Assembly (NCBI GenBank): GCA_964402995.1 | Contig: CAYOEA010000009.1 | Coordinates: 1 to 64,000 of the forward strand | Source: GCA-2686295 sp964402995 | GTDB lineage: Archaea > Nanobdellota > Nanobdellia > Woesearchaeales > GCA-2686295 | Direction of reading: 5' to 3' | Length of the DNA stretch: 64,000 bases | Shown here: positions 27,104 to 34,950 of the stretch, in pieces | Position numbering within the stretch: the stretch's first letter is position 1 | Layout: each line of letters starts with the position of its first letter | Notes under the pieces: model-generated | The model's input: the letters and a program-made list of their open reading frames with translations, nothing else | Told to the model about the DNA's origin: nothing | The model's database searches: none | Position numbers and translations under genes: made by a program

Positions 27104-29590
27104 CTAACCATTAATTTTATATCTTCCATGTTTTTTTAAAATTTTATCAGGTACTGTAAAATTAAACATATTCCAACAATTCAATAATTCTTCAGGATTG
27201 CCTATTTCATGTAACTTTATACTAGGAATTAATCTATCATAAGCTTTGTAAAGATTTAGAGGTCTACCACCATTTAAGCTCATATTATTCAATAACATTC
27301 CTAAAGCACGACTTGTTTCAGCAAGGGATATATTTCCGGGAATAATTCCTAAAAATGCTTCTTGATTATTATCAAGTCTTCTAAATCCTTTTTGCGAATT
27401 CATTATATGATATATTCTTTCTGAATCAAAATATGCGAGTGATTTTAAATATTTATTTTCAGTAAATTCATAAGTCAAAACTCTATTATTATTTCCCTTA
27501 TCAATATAAATTCCTAACATTTCATTTACAGATTTATCATAAAATTCAGACAGAACAATGATAGATGAAACAATTTTGTTAGCATGAATTATTCTTGGTT
27601 CCAATCCTCCAAATGAATTAGTATGATAAGCTCCTTTTTTAGATGGATTTGAAGTTATTGGTGAGACTTTCGGATGAAGATGATTAACTATTGATTTATC
27701 TTCACTTATCATAGTTGACGAATTATCTTGATTAAGTTTTGCTTTCATTTCTTTTTTCGAGAAAACTTTCACCCCAAAAGACTCTAAATATTTGTCATTT
27801 GTTACTCTCGTAACTTTTGGTTTTAAACCTGCAAAATGATCATTTATTGTTGAAACTATATTAACAAATCTTGAATTAGAATATATAGATAAAGAATTAA
27901 GTCCTTTTGACAATTTTAGAACTTCAGCTGAGAAATTTATTGGTTCTAAAAGTAGAAAATTCTCATCATTAAAATCAATTCGATTAAATTCTCCATTAAC
28001 ATTTTCTTCTATTGAGAAAATTTTTGTTTTTTCAAAATATTTTTTATGAGTTCCTTTATAATGTATTTTTAGTTTTCCAGCCTGATCTTTTTGTATAACT
28101 AATAAACCGTTTTGTAAATTTTTTGAGGTGGCAGAACTTTGAAAACTAACTACTACTTCATCACTAGTTGCTAAAGGATATTTTATCCAATCATATTCAA
28201 GCCCTGTTTCTTGAACTAATAATTCAATTGTATTATCAATTAATTCATGATCTATTTCAGTATTAAAAATAAAAGGTAAACAATTTATCTTCTGTAATTG
28301 TTTATTTACAAACGAATAATCTTTTAATCCGAAAAAACCTAAAGTTCTTTCCCTGGTTGAAGCTACAGCTTTAGAAATAGAAGTTTCATTTAAATAATCA
28401 TAAATGATTTCATGCAGAGGAAACATTCTTGGAATATTATCTGCAAGCATTCTAATTGTAATGGGAATAGAGATAGGTTTCTCAACAGACATATTTTCTA
28501 TTGGACTAATACCATTGAATAAAATATCATTTTGATCAAATCTTACTAGAACATCATTTTTATATGTACTTGATAAAATTACTTGTTCTACGCCTACTTT
28601 ATCTTTATATTCACCTTTATAACTCTGTTCAATTCTTAATCCATTTGAATCTAAAGACTTGAAAGCTAAAACTCCAACTAATTTATTTTTTGGTCCTCTT
28701 TTAGAATTAATATTATCATTTCTAGATTTAAAAAATTTTGCAACACCAGATTGATACCCTGAAGAAAAATACTTAATAGTATCAAATGCTAATTCTGATT
28801 CAGTTATGAATTTTGTTATTACTTCTTTAACTTTATCAACATTTACAGTAATATCAGTTATCTCAAAATCTAATGATTTATCTTTTAACATGATTTGATC
28901 CAGCTTACGACTTTGTTTATTAGCATATGAAAAATCTATGGTTTCTTTCTTTTGTTGTAATTCTGCAGCGCCTTTTTCATAAAGTTCTAAAAAATCAATT
29001 TTTTTTGTTGAGGTATTCTCCTTAGCTCCAACTATTTCATCTGAAATTGATGAACCTTCATTATCTGAAGCAAATTCAAAATTCATTTTTGAAGGTATAA
29101 TTCTTGAACGATTTCTCTTTGTATTCTTTACAGTTTGTGCAACATCTTTTACAGTTAAGTTTTCTGGTTCATCAGATTCTTCATTTTGTATAGACTTTAA
29201 TGGTTTAAAATATGCTCCAAGACCTAAACTTTTTGATTCAGATTCATTTAATTTAACATATTTCGTATTTGATTCATCCCACATAAAATTAAATAGTTTC
29301 TTTTCTGGTTGGTTTTCTTTTACTAATCCTCTGTAAGAAATAAATTCTAAGAAATCAAATTCATCAAACTTCAAAACAGAAGTTCCAATTACATTATTAT
29401 TTGCAACGAAGGTTAAATAATATATTTGATCTTCAATTTCGGGAGAATATAATTTAGATTTAATATCTTCATTAAAGCCAATACTATTTTTTAATTCATT
29501 TATTACTAAGACCAATTCATCAATTTTTGGATGAAATGATGGTTCAAGATGACTATTATTCAATCTTGTTATAAGGTCTTTACTTTGCAT
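27104..29590 (-). CDS. Large soluble protein with about four diverged internal repeats, unknown
   Basis: An 828-residue protein with no signal peptide or membrane span. Four regions share a pattern of a helix, then xxLxGxxxF.....LxIxYxG and later a FxxxD/N-x-x-FLxxxPI segment: about 20-140 (NVIGTSVLKFDEFDFL), 250-400 (KLVGVLAFKSL...IEQSYKGEY), 440-590 (NGLLVIQKDQAGKLKIHYKG) and 690-800 (EMLGIYIDKGNNNRVLTYEF). A low-complexity acidic linker follows repeat 1. The function is unknown. Confidence 0.6.
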   Translation of the reverse strand: MQSKDLITRLNNSHLEPSFHPKIDELVLVINELKNSIGFNEDIKSKLYSPEIEDQIYYLTFVANNNVIGTSVLKFDEFDFLEFISYRGLVKENQPEKKLFNFMWDESNTKYVKLNESESKSLGLGAYFKPLKSIQNEESDEPENLTVKDVAQTVKNTKRNRSRIIPSKMNFEFASDNEGSSISDEIVGAKENTSTKKIDFLELYEKGAAELQQKKETIDFSYANKQSRKLDQIMLKDKSLDFEITDITVNVDKVKEVITKFITESELAFDTIKYFSSGYQSGVAKFFKSRNDNINSKRGPKNKLVGVLAFKSLDSNGLRIEQSYKGEYKDKVGVEQVILSSTYKNDVLVRFDQNDILFNGISPIENMSVEKPISIPITIRMLADNIPRMFPLHEIIYDYLNETSISKAVASTRERTLGFFGLKDYSFVNKQLQKINCLPFIFNTEIDHELIDNTIELLVQETGLEYDWIKYPLATSDEVVVSFQSSATSKNLQNGLLVIQKDQAGKLKIHYKGTHKKYFEKTKIFSIEENVNGEFNRIDFNDENFLLLEPINFSAEVLKLSKGLNSLSIYSNSRFVNIVSTINDHFAGLKPKVTRVTNDKYLESFGVKVFSKKEMKAKLNQDNSSTMISEDKSIVNHLHPKVSPITSNPSKKGAYHTNSFGGLEPRIIHANKIVSSIIVLSEFYDKSVNEMLGIYIDKGNNNRVLTYEFTENKYLKSLAYFDSERIYHIMNSQKGFRRLDNNQEAFLGIIPGNISLAETSRALGMLLNNMSLNGGRPLNLYKAYDRLIPSIKLHEIGNPEELLNCWNMFNFTVPDKILKKHGRYKING

Positions 29591-29658
29591 TTTAACTTTC
29601 TTAAACTAAAGAGGTATTTAAACCTTACCTAACAATTACTATTTGAGAGTAGAAAATA

Positions 29659-29891
29659 CGAACCCAGGGGGACTTTCATAACGAATCCACATAGTTTTCC
29701 ACTAAGTAAGATTTCGCAAAGCGAATATCTTACCGACGCTAGCCGTCAACGAGTATTCATTGTTTTGAACCCCCGATCTACAGCTTACTTCTAAAATAGC
29801 AAAATAAATGCTAAATTTATAGGAGGCTGTCGCCTTATTTGCCCAAAAAAACTGCTAAAACAGTTTTGTTACCAGACTAGGCTATAGGTTC
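29659..29891 (-). tRNA. tRNA-Arg (CCU) interrupted by three introns
   Basis: Read on the minus strand, removal of three inserts gives a 74-base perfect cloverleaf: acceptor GAACCTA/TGGGTTC, U8 A9, D stem GCCT/AGGC, anticodon stem ACAGC/GCTGT with loop CTCCTAA (anticodon CCT), variable AGATC, T stem GGGGG/CCCCC with loop TTCAAAT, discriminator G. Intron 1, 29836-29869 (34 bases, D loop near 21/22). Intron 2, 29786-29819 (34 bases, 37/38). Intron 3, 29673-29763 (91 bases, 59/60). Intron 3 has a clear bulge-helix-bulge (TTCA/TGAA, bulges AAA and AGT); intron 2 a relaxed one; the exact edges of intron 1 are ambiguous by two bases. Confidence 0.87.
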
Positions 29892-29971
29892 GCACAAAGA
29901 AATAGATTAGCATCTTCTTTTTAAACTTTTTTTAAACAAAGATTTATATAGCTAAAATAAATATTTATCAC

Positions 29972-30976
29972 ATGAAGAAAAAGTGGATTGTCTTAGGATC
30001 AATCTTAGCAGGAATTGCTGCACTTTGGATTATTCTTAAACAAATTCCATTTAAAGAAATAATAAACTTATTCTCCAATTCTTCACCATTAATAATTTTA
30101 GGATACATTGGAATCTCAGTATTAATTATGTTATTCTTAGCTTTAAGATGGAAAATTATTCTTAAAAGTAAAGGTTACAACGTTTCATTATTCAAACTAT
30201 TTTCTTATCGTATTGCAGGCTACGGTGTTAGTTATTTAACTCCAGCTGCAAAACTCGGAGGAGAACCTGTTAGAGCAGGATTATTATCTAGAGATGGAAT
30301 ATCATTCTCAGAAGGATTATCTACAATTATAATTGATAAAACTATCGAAATTGCAACTAATGCACTTTTCTTTTTCATCGGAGTAATGATTGTATTATTC
30401 TCATTTGCAGTTCCTGGTCAAGCGGAAATTATGATGTTATTATTCGCACTAATTTTCTTAGGATTAATGTTATTTATTTATCATAGACTTGTTTCAGGAA
30501 AAGGTTTTATTAAGAGTCTTGCTAATAAATTCAAACTTTCAACAACCAAGGTTTATAAAAAAAATAAAGTGAAAATATTAGAGTTTGAGAGCGCAATAAT
30601 CAAATTTTTTAAACATGATAAAAAAGATTTCTACTTAAGTTGTGTAGCATCATTCTTTTCATGGGTTTGTATGTTTGTAGAGTATAAATTCGCAGGTTTA
30701 ATTCTCGGTTTTGATTTCACATTTGTTCAAATATTTTTAATTGTAAGTTTTATTGGTGTTGCAATGATGATCCCAATACCAATGGGTCTTGGGTCAATGG
30801 AATTATCTCAAGTAACAGTATTCGCACTTTTCAAAATGGGCCAAACAGGCGGAGTTGCACTTGCATTCCTTGTTAGAGCAAGAGATTTATTGTGGAGTGT
30901 TGTCGGACTTATAATTCTTAGCTTCTATGGATTAAATCCTAGAAAGTTTATTGAGAAAGAATACGAAAATAACTAA
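29972..30976 (+). CDS. LPG-synthase TM-domain (UPF0104) membrane protein
   Basis: A 334-residue integral membrane protein with about eight hydrophobic helices. The segment YRIAGYGVSYLTPAAKLGGEPVRAGLL matches the lysylphosphatidylglycerol-synthase transmembrane family signature (TPxxxGGEPxR), and IPIPMGLGSMELSQV is the second family motif. Family members flip or modify lipids or polyprenol-linked sugars. Convergent with the phospholipid genes to its right. TATA ATTTATATAG at about 29941-29950; the ATG is near-leaderless. Confidence 0.78.
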   Translation: MKKKWIVLGSILAGIAALWIILKQIPFKEIINLFSNSSPLIILGYIGISVLIMLFLALRWKIILKSKGYNVSLFKLFSYRIAGYGVSYLTPAAKLGGEPVRAGLLSRDGISFSEGLSTIIIDKTIEIATNALFFFIGVMIVLFSFAVPGQAEIMMLLFALIFLGLMLFIYHRLVSGKGFIKSLANKFKLSTTKVYKKNKVKILEFESAIIKFFKHDKKDFYLSCVASFFSWVCMFVEYKFAGLILGFDFTFVQIFLIVSFIGVAMMIPIPMGLGSMELSQVTVFALFKMGQTGGVALAFLVRARDLLWSVVGLIILSFYGLNPRKFIEKEYENN

Positions 30977-30982
30977 ATACTA

Positions 30983-31525
30983 TCAAATTTTTTCTTTATT
31001 TATTTTTAAAAGATATCCTGTATAATGTGTTGCCAAGTGTAATATTGGAGTAAATAACAATAATGCTATAATGTATTTAAATTCTAAGAGATAAATTATT
31101 GAACTTAATAGTAATGCAACCACTGTAAAGTCCAATTGATCAAATGGAATCCATGGTTTTCCTGAAGGAATTCCTATTTGTCTTTTAAGAAATGATTCTA
31201 TTAAATCTCCAAAGATTGCTCCAAAACCAAGTATAAATCCAAGCCAAATAGTCATCTGAGTATAATCAAATAAACTTATCTTAGCAAACCAAGCAAATTG
31301 ATATAACCATCTTTGTAATAGAAAACTTAAAACTCCAATTAAACTTGCAAAAAACAATCCACGAAAAGTTTTATTCTTACCAAATATTCTTTTTCCACGA
31401 AAAGTCTTACCCATATCTACTGCTTGATTTAAGAAAGGAATTTTTTTAACTAAAGTTGGAGCTACATTTCCAAAATATGCAGGTACAAAAAAATACAATG
31501 CTTGAATTAATATATCAAATATCAT
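30983..31525 (-). CDS. carS: CDP-archaeol synthase
   Basis: A 180-residue membrane protein with about five helices. KTFRGKRIFGKNKTFRG and GAIFGDLIESFLKRQIGIPSGKPWIPFDQLDF match the CarS (DUF46) family, which joins CTP to the archaeal ether lipid precursor to give CDP-archaeol. Begins directly at the stop of the archaetidylserine synthase gene (TAAATG), so the two are coupled: activation of the lipid, then headgroup attachment. Confidence 0.9.
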   Translation of the reverse strand: MIFDILIQALYFFVPAYFGNVAPTLVKKIPFLNQAVDMGKTFRGKRIFGKNKTFRGLFFASLIGVLSFLLQRWLYQFAWFAKISLFDYTQMTIWLGFILGFGAIFGDLIESFLKRQIGIPSGKPWIPFDQLDFTVVALLLSSIIYLLEFKYIIALLLFTPILHLATHYTGYLLKINKEKI

Positions 31526-32014
31526 TTAGATCTTTTTAAATCTTAAAGTGCTTATCATCATGAAAGTAGACACTAATAATACAGCATAATAAATGTTCAA
31601 AGTTGCACTTGCAAAGAAAAGTATTGGAAAAATAAATCCATTTATAGTTATTGGCATGCCAACAAATCCTTTTATTTCTTTTCTTATTGAATTAAATCTT
31701 GCAAGTCTATAAGCTCCAGACATCACAAATAATATTCCTAAAATCATTATTAAAATTTGAGGAAATTGATTGTAAACTAATATTGCAGGCGCTACACCAA
31801 AAGAAACTAAGTCTGATAAAGAATCTAATTCCGCACCTATATCAGATTCAACAGACAACATACGTGCAACTCTTCCATCTATAAAATCAAAGAATACAGC
31901 TATTAAAATCATTATTGCAGATTCTACAAACATACCTAAAGTTGAAAGGTATATCGAAGTCATTCCGGATGCTAAATTTAACAAGGTAACAATATTTGCA
32001 ATATGTTTCTTCAT
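31526..32014 (-). CDS. pssA: Archaetidylserine synthase (CDP-alcohol phosphatidyltransferase)
   Basis: A 162-residue membrane enzyme of the PssA type. The CDP-alcohol phosphotransferase motif is complete: DFIDGRVARMLSVESDIGAELDSLSD (DGxxAR...GxxxDxxxD), flanked by hydrophobic helices. Uses CDP-archaeol and serine to give archaetidylserine. First gene of a two-gene unit with carS; the decarboxylase is two genes to the right. Confidence 0.85.
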   Translation of the reverse strand: MKKHIANIVTLLNLASGMTSIYLSTLGMFVESAIMILIAVFFDFIDGRVARMLSVESDIGAELDSLSDLVSFGVAPAILVYNQFPQILIMILGILFVMSGAYRLARFNSIRKEIKGFVGMPITINGFIFPILFFASATLNIYYAVLLVSTFMMISTLRFKKI

Positions 32015-32089
32015 ATAACTAAAACATGGTTAGTAATATAAAAATGTTTAGAAAAATAAAGACAAAAAGAATAAAAGAAAAGAAAATAT

Positions 32090-32602
32090 TTATTCAGTAG
32101 AACTTGATTGAAAAACTCGTTTTCCAAGTTCTCTATTATATAAGAATAAAGCACTTTTGTCCTCGTGAATCATCTCTAAATTTTTAACAACTTCTTCAGA
32201 TGATGCTTCTTCTTCTACTTGTTCATCAACAAACCATTTTAGAAAACTTTCAGTTGCATGGTCATTTTCTTCTCTTGATAAATTAACTAAATTATTTATT
32301 TTCTTAGTTATGAGTGTTTCATGTAAGAATGCTGCTTTAAATGCTGAAAGTGGTGTTTCCCAATTAGATTTTGGTTTTGCAATTTGTTCAAGTAAAACTT
32401 TCCCCCCTCTTTGAACTATGTAATCATAAAATTTCATTGCGTGAAATTGTTCTTCTTGAAACTGCACTCTCATCCAACTTGCAAAGCCAGTATAATTTTT
32501 ATCTTCAAAATCCGCTGCCATTGATAAATACAAATATGATGAAAATAATTCTTCATTTAATTGTTTGTTTAATGCTTGTTCTAATTTTTCTGATATAGCC
32601 AT
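32090..32602 (-). CDS. ftn: Ferritin
   Basis: A 170-residue four-helix ferritin. Ferroxidase-centre ligands are in place: Glu18, Glu51 and His54 (EEQFHAMKFYDY), Glu near 95 (HETLITKKI), and Gln/Glu in EQVEEEA. Stores iron as ferric mineral in a 24-subunit shell. It sits between lipid genes without an obvious functional link. Confidence 0.93.
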   Translation of the reverse strand: MAISEKLEQALNKQLNEELFSSYLYLSMAADFEDKNYTGFASWMRVQFQEEQFHAMKFYDYIVQRGGKVLLEQIAKPKSNWETPLSAFKAAFLHETLITKKINNLVNLSREENDHATESFLKWFVDEQVEEEASSEEVVKNLEMIHEDKSALFLYNRELGKRVFQSSSTE

Positions 32603-32678
32603 TTTATTCTAATACCTCAAATATTCTTAAAATTAGTACAGAATTAATGTTTATAAATCATTTGGAGTATTGTAAGAA

Positions 32679-33296
32679 TTACTTAATTTTTGCAATAATA
32701 CTTTTTCCTGCAAATACTTGTTCGCCTTCTTTAATTTGCAAAATAATATTTTTTGGTAAAATCATTGTTACTTGACTTCCAAATTTAATCATCCCCACTC
32801 TTTGCCCTTTCTCTATTTTTTGGTTCTCTGTAACAAATGGAACAATTCTTCGAGCAAATTTTCCTGCAATCTGAATAATTTTTACTTTCAAATTTCCTTT
32901 TTGAATTAAAATTTGTACATTTTCATTCTCATAAGTTGAACAAGTACTTCTTGCGTGAAAAAATTTTCCTTTACTTGGTATAACAGATTTCACAATGCCT
33001 GCAATAGGAGCTCTATTCACATGCACATCATACATACTCATAAAAATAGATATCATATATCCTTCTTTTGCTACATCCTTAGTAAAAGTCCTTACAATTC
33101 CAAATAAACCTTTTCTAACATCAAGCTTATTATCCTTATATTCTTTAATTGCAACAACCTCTCCATCAGCAGGAGAAACAATATTATTTCCTTTAGGTAT
33201 TTCTCTCTCCGGATCTCTTAAAAACCATACTTGGTAATATAGCAAAAATCCAAGTACGAGTACTGCAATTAAAATTAAGATAACAATTAGTATCAT
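32679..33296 (-). CDS. asd: Archaetidylserine decarboxylase (phosphatidylserine decarboxylase family)
   Basis: A 205-residue short-type PSD. One N-terminal membrane helix, then SPADGEV, HVNRAPIAGIV and the self-cleavage site in MIKFGSQVTMILP, where Gly-Ser cleavage makes the pyruvoyl cofactor. It would turn archaetidylserine into archaetidylethanolamine, completing the headgroup path with pssA and carS. Confidence 0.87.
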   Translation of the reverse strand: MILIVILILIAVLVLGFLLYYQVWFLRDPEREIPKGNNIVSPADGEVVAIKEYKDNKLDVRKGLFGIVRTFTKDVAKEGYMISIFMSMYDVHVNRAPIAGIVKSVIPSKGKFFHARSTCSTYENENVQILIQKGNLKVKIIQIAGKFARRIVPFVTENQKIEKGQRVGMIKFGSQVTMILPKNIILQIKEGEQVFAGKSIIAKIK

Positions 33297-33431
33297 TTTT
33301 GTAAAAAAAACGTTAATTCTTATAAAAAGTTAATTGATTTACATGAGAAAAAGAATAAACTCACCTTAAAACTTAAAAAAAAGAGCAAAAAAATAATTAA
33401 AAAAATTAAAAGAAAAAAAAGATTAATTATA

Positions 33432-34775
33432 TTAAACTATTTTTCTTGCTTCAACGTAAAATCTTTTTTCATTTGCTTCACCCATAGAAAAAGTCTTTCT
33501 TGGTAAAGCTCCTTCAAGAATTACACTTTTAAAAAAACTATTTTTATCTATTGAATCTAAAAAGAATCCACAATTACCAGTTTTTTGTCCAAGTTCACAA
33601 ACTACATCAGTTCCATGCACATAATCAATTTCTTCCGCATTTCCTAAACTAACAAATTTATCTAAAAACTTTTGAAGCGTTCCATAAGTTAAATTTGAAG
33701 TTGGTTTATTGAAAGTAATTAATTTATAATTATTTAAATTAATAAAACCAAATATTTGCTTATCACCTGAATTCTCAACAGTTGTAATCATTTCTTCTTT
33801 TGAACACTCTTTAAACTCAAGAGTTTCACCAAATTCTTCTTTCAATGCGATTTCAAAATCTTTTTTCACATTAAATAATACTCTATGAATTGGTTCAAAC
33901 TCCATTGCTTCAGAATGAATATTCATTAATTCAACTAAAGCAAATCTTGATGGATGATCCATACCTTTCTCAGATTTTGTGCTTTCCCAAATTGTTTTTG
34001 CAGTTGCTAAAGAATGATTTCCATCTCCCATTGCAAATAATAATACATCTTCTTGACCATACTTATCTTTACAAACTACAGGATCAGCAAGTTTAGCAAG
34101 TTCAGTTAACATGTTATTTGAAGTTTCTAAATCAAGTCTATAACCTTTAACATGACCACCTTCCATCATTAATTCAAAATCATATACTTTATCTAAATCT
34201 GATTTCAAACTCGTCAATGGTTCAATAACCTTCTTTTCTCTATCATCAATTAAAACCATTATATGAGGTAATTCAATTAAAGCATTTTTTCTAACTTCAA
34301 CTCTAGGAGGTAACCTATCAACGATTGTTCCTTCAGTTGCTCTAATTAAACTTTTAGAATCAACACTAAAATCATAATACTCTAAATCTAATGCTACAAC
34401 TAATCCTTGTCTAGTTTTACCATTAATAGTTCTTTCAACATAAATTATTCCTTCTTCCTCACTCAAAAGTTTTTCTTTTGGTGCACTAGCAACTTCATTG
34501 CTCTGTGCTTCTAATAATTCTTGTTCTAAATACTCACTCATAGAATCATTTATGTTTTGTATTCTTTTTTCTTTATCCTCGTCTTTCAAATAAACTTCAG
34601 GATAAACTAATTTTAATGTTGAAGGTTCATCAGCTACTAATTCAGAAACACGTTTCCAATAGTCTGGTTCACTTGTATATTGATCACAAGCTACAACTGC
34701 CCATTTAGTCATGTCCACATTCTTGTTTGGTAAAAGAATTTTTGGTATTTTTACTCCTATGTTTTTAAAATCCAT
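33432..34775 (-). CDS. DUF1015 family protein
   Basis: A 447-residue cytosolic protein of the DUF1015 family, recognised by KWAVVACDQYTSEPDYW near the N terminus and the conserved FAMGDGNHSLATAKTIWE. The family has no established biochemical role; homologues often neighbour serine or phosphoglycerate metabolism genes. A good AAGGTGAT ribosome site precedes the ATG. Located between asd and ppdK on the same strand. Confidence 0.8.
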   Translation of the reverse strand: MDFKNIGVKIPKILLPNKNVDMTKWAVVACDQYTSEPDYWKRVSELVADEPSTLKLVYPEVYLKDEDKEKRIQNINDSMSEYLEQELLEAQSNEVASAPKEKLLSEEEGIIYVERTINGKTRQGLVVALDLEYYDFSVDSKSLIRATEGTIVDRLPPRVEVRKNALIELPHIMVLIDDREKKVIEPLTSLKSDLDKVYDFELMMEGGHVKGYRLDLETSNNMLTELAKLADPVVCKDKYGQEDVLLFAMGDGNHSLATAKTIWESTKSEKGMDHPSRFALVELMNIHSEAMEFEPIHRVLFNVKKDFEIALKEEFGETLEFKECSKEEMITTVENSGDKQIFGFINLNNYKLITFNKPTSNLTYGTLQKFLDKFVSLGNAEEIDYVHGTDVVCELGQKTGNCGFFLDSIDKNSFFKSVILEGALPRKTFSMGEANEKRFYVEARKIV

Positions 34776-34901
34776 AATATCACCTTTTAAGAAAATATTT
34801 TCTCAGAATTATTTATATGTTTATCGAATTAATTCAAAAAACTTGTTTATTTTAAAGAAAAAAAAGAAAAAGAAAAAAAATAATTTAAAGAGTTTATTGT
34901 T

Positions 34902-34950
34902 CACTCAAAAACTAAATGTTTTTGGTGCACCAACAATTAATTGTTGAGTG
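34902..34950. repeat. Double-hairpin (BIME-like) element, copy B
   Basis: Hairpin 1 (34902-34927): CAC-T-CAAAAAC, loop TAAAT, GTTTTTG-GTG with the T bulged on the 5' arm. Hairpin 2 (34928-34950): CAC-CAACAAT, ATTGTTG-A-GTG with the A bulged on the 3' arm. The second hairpin is an inverted relative of the first, so the outer ends CACTCAA and TTGAGTG also pair. It runs over the stop codon of ppdK. Confidence 0.65.
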
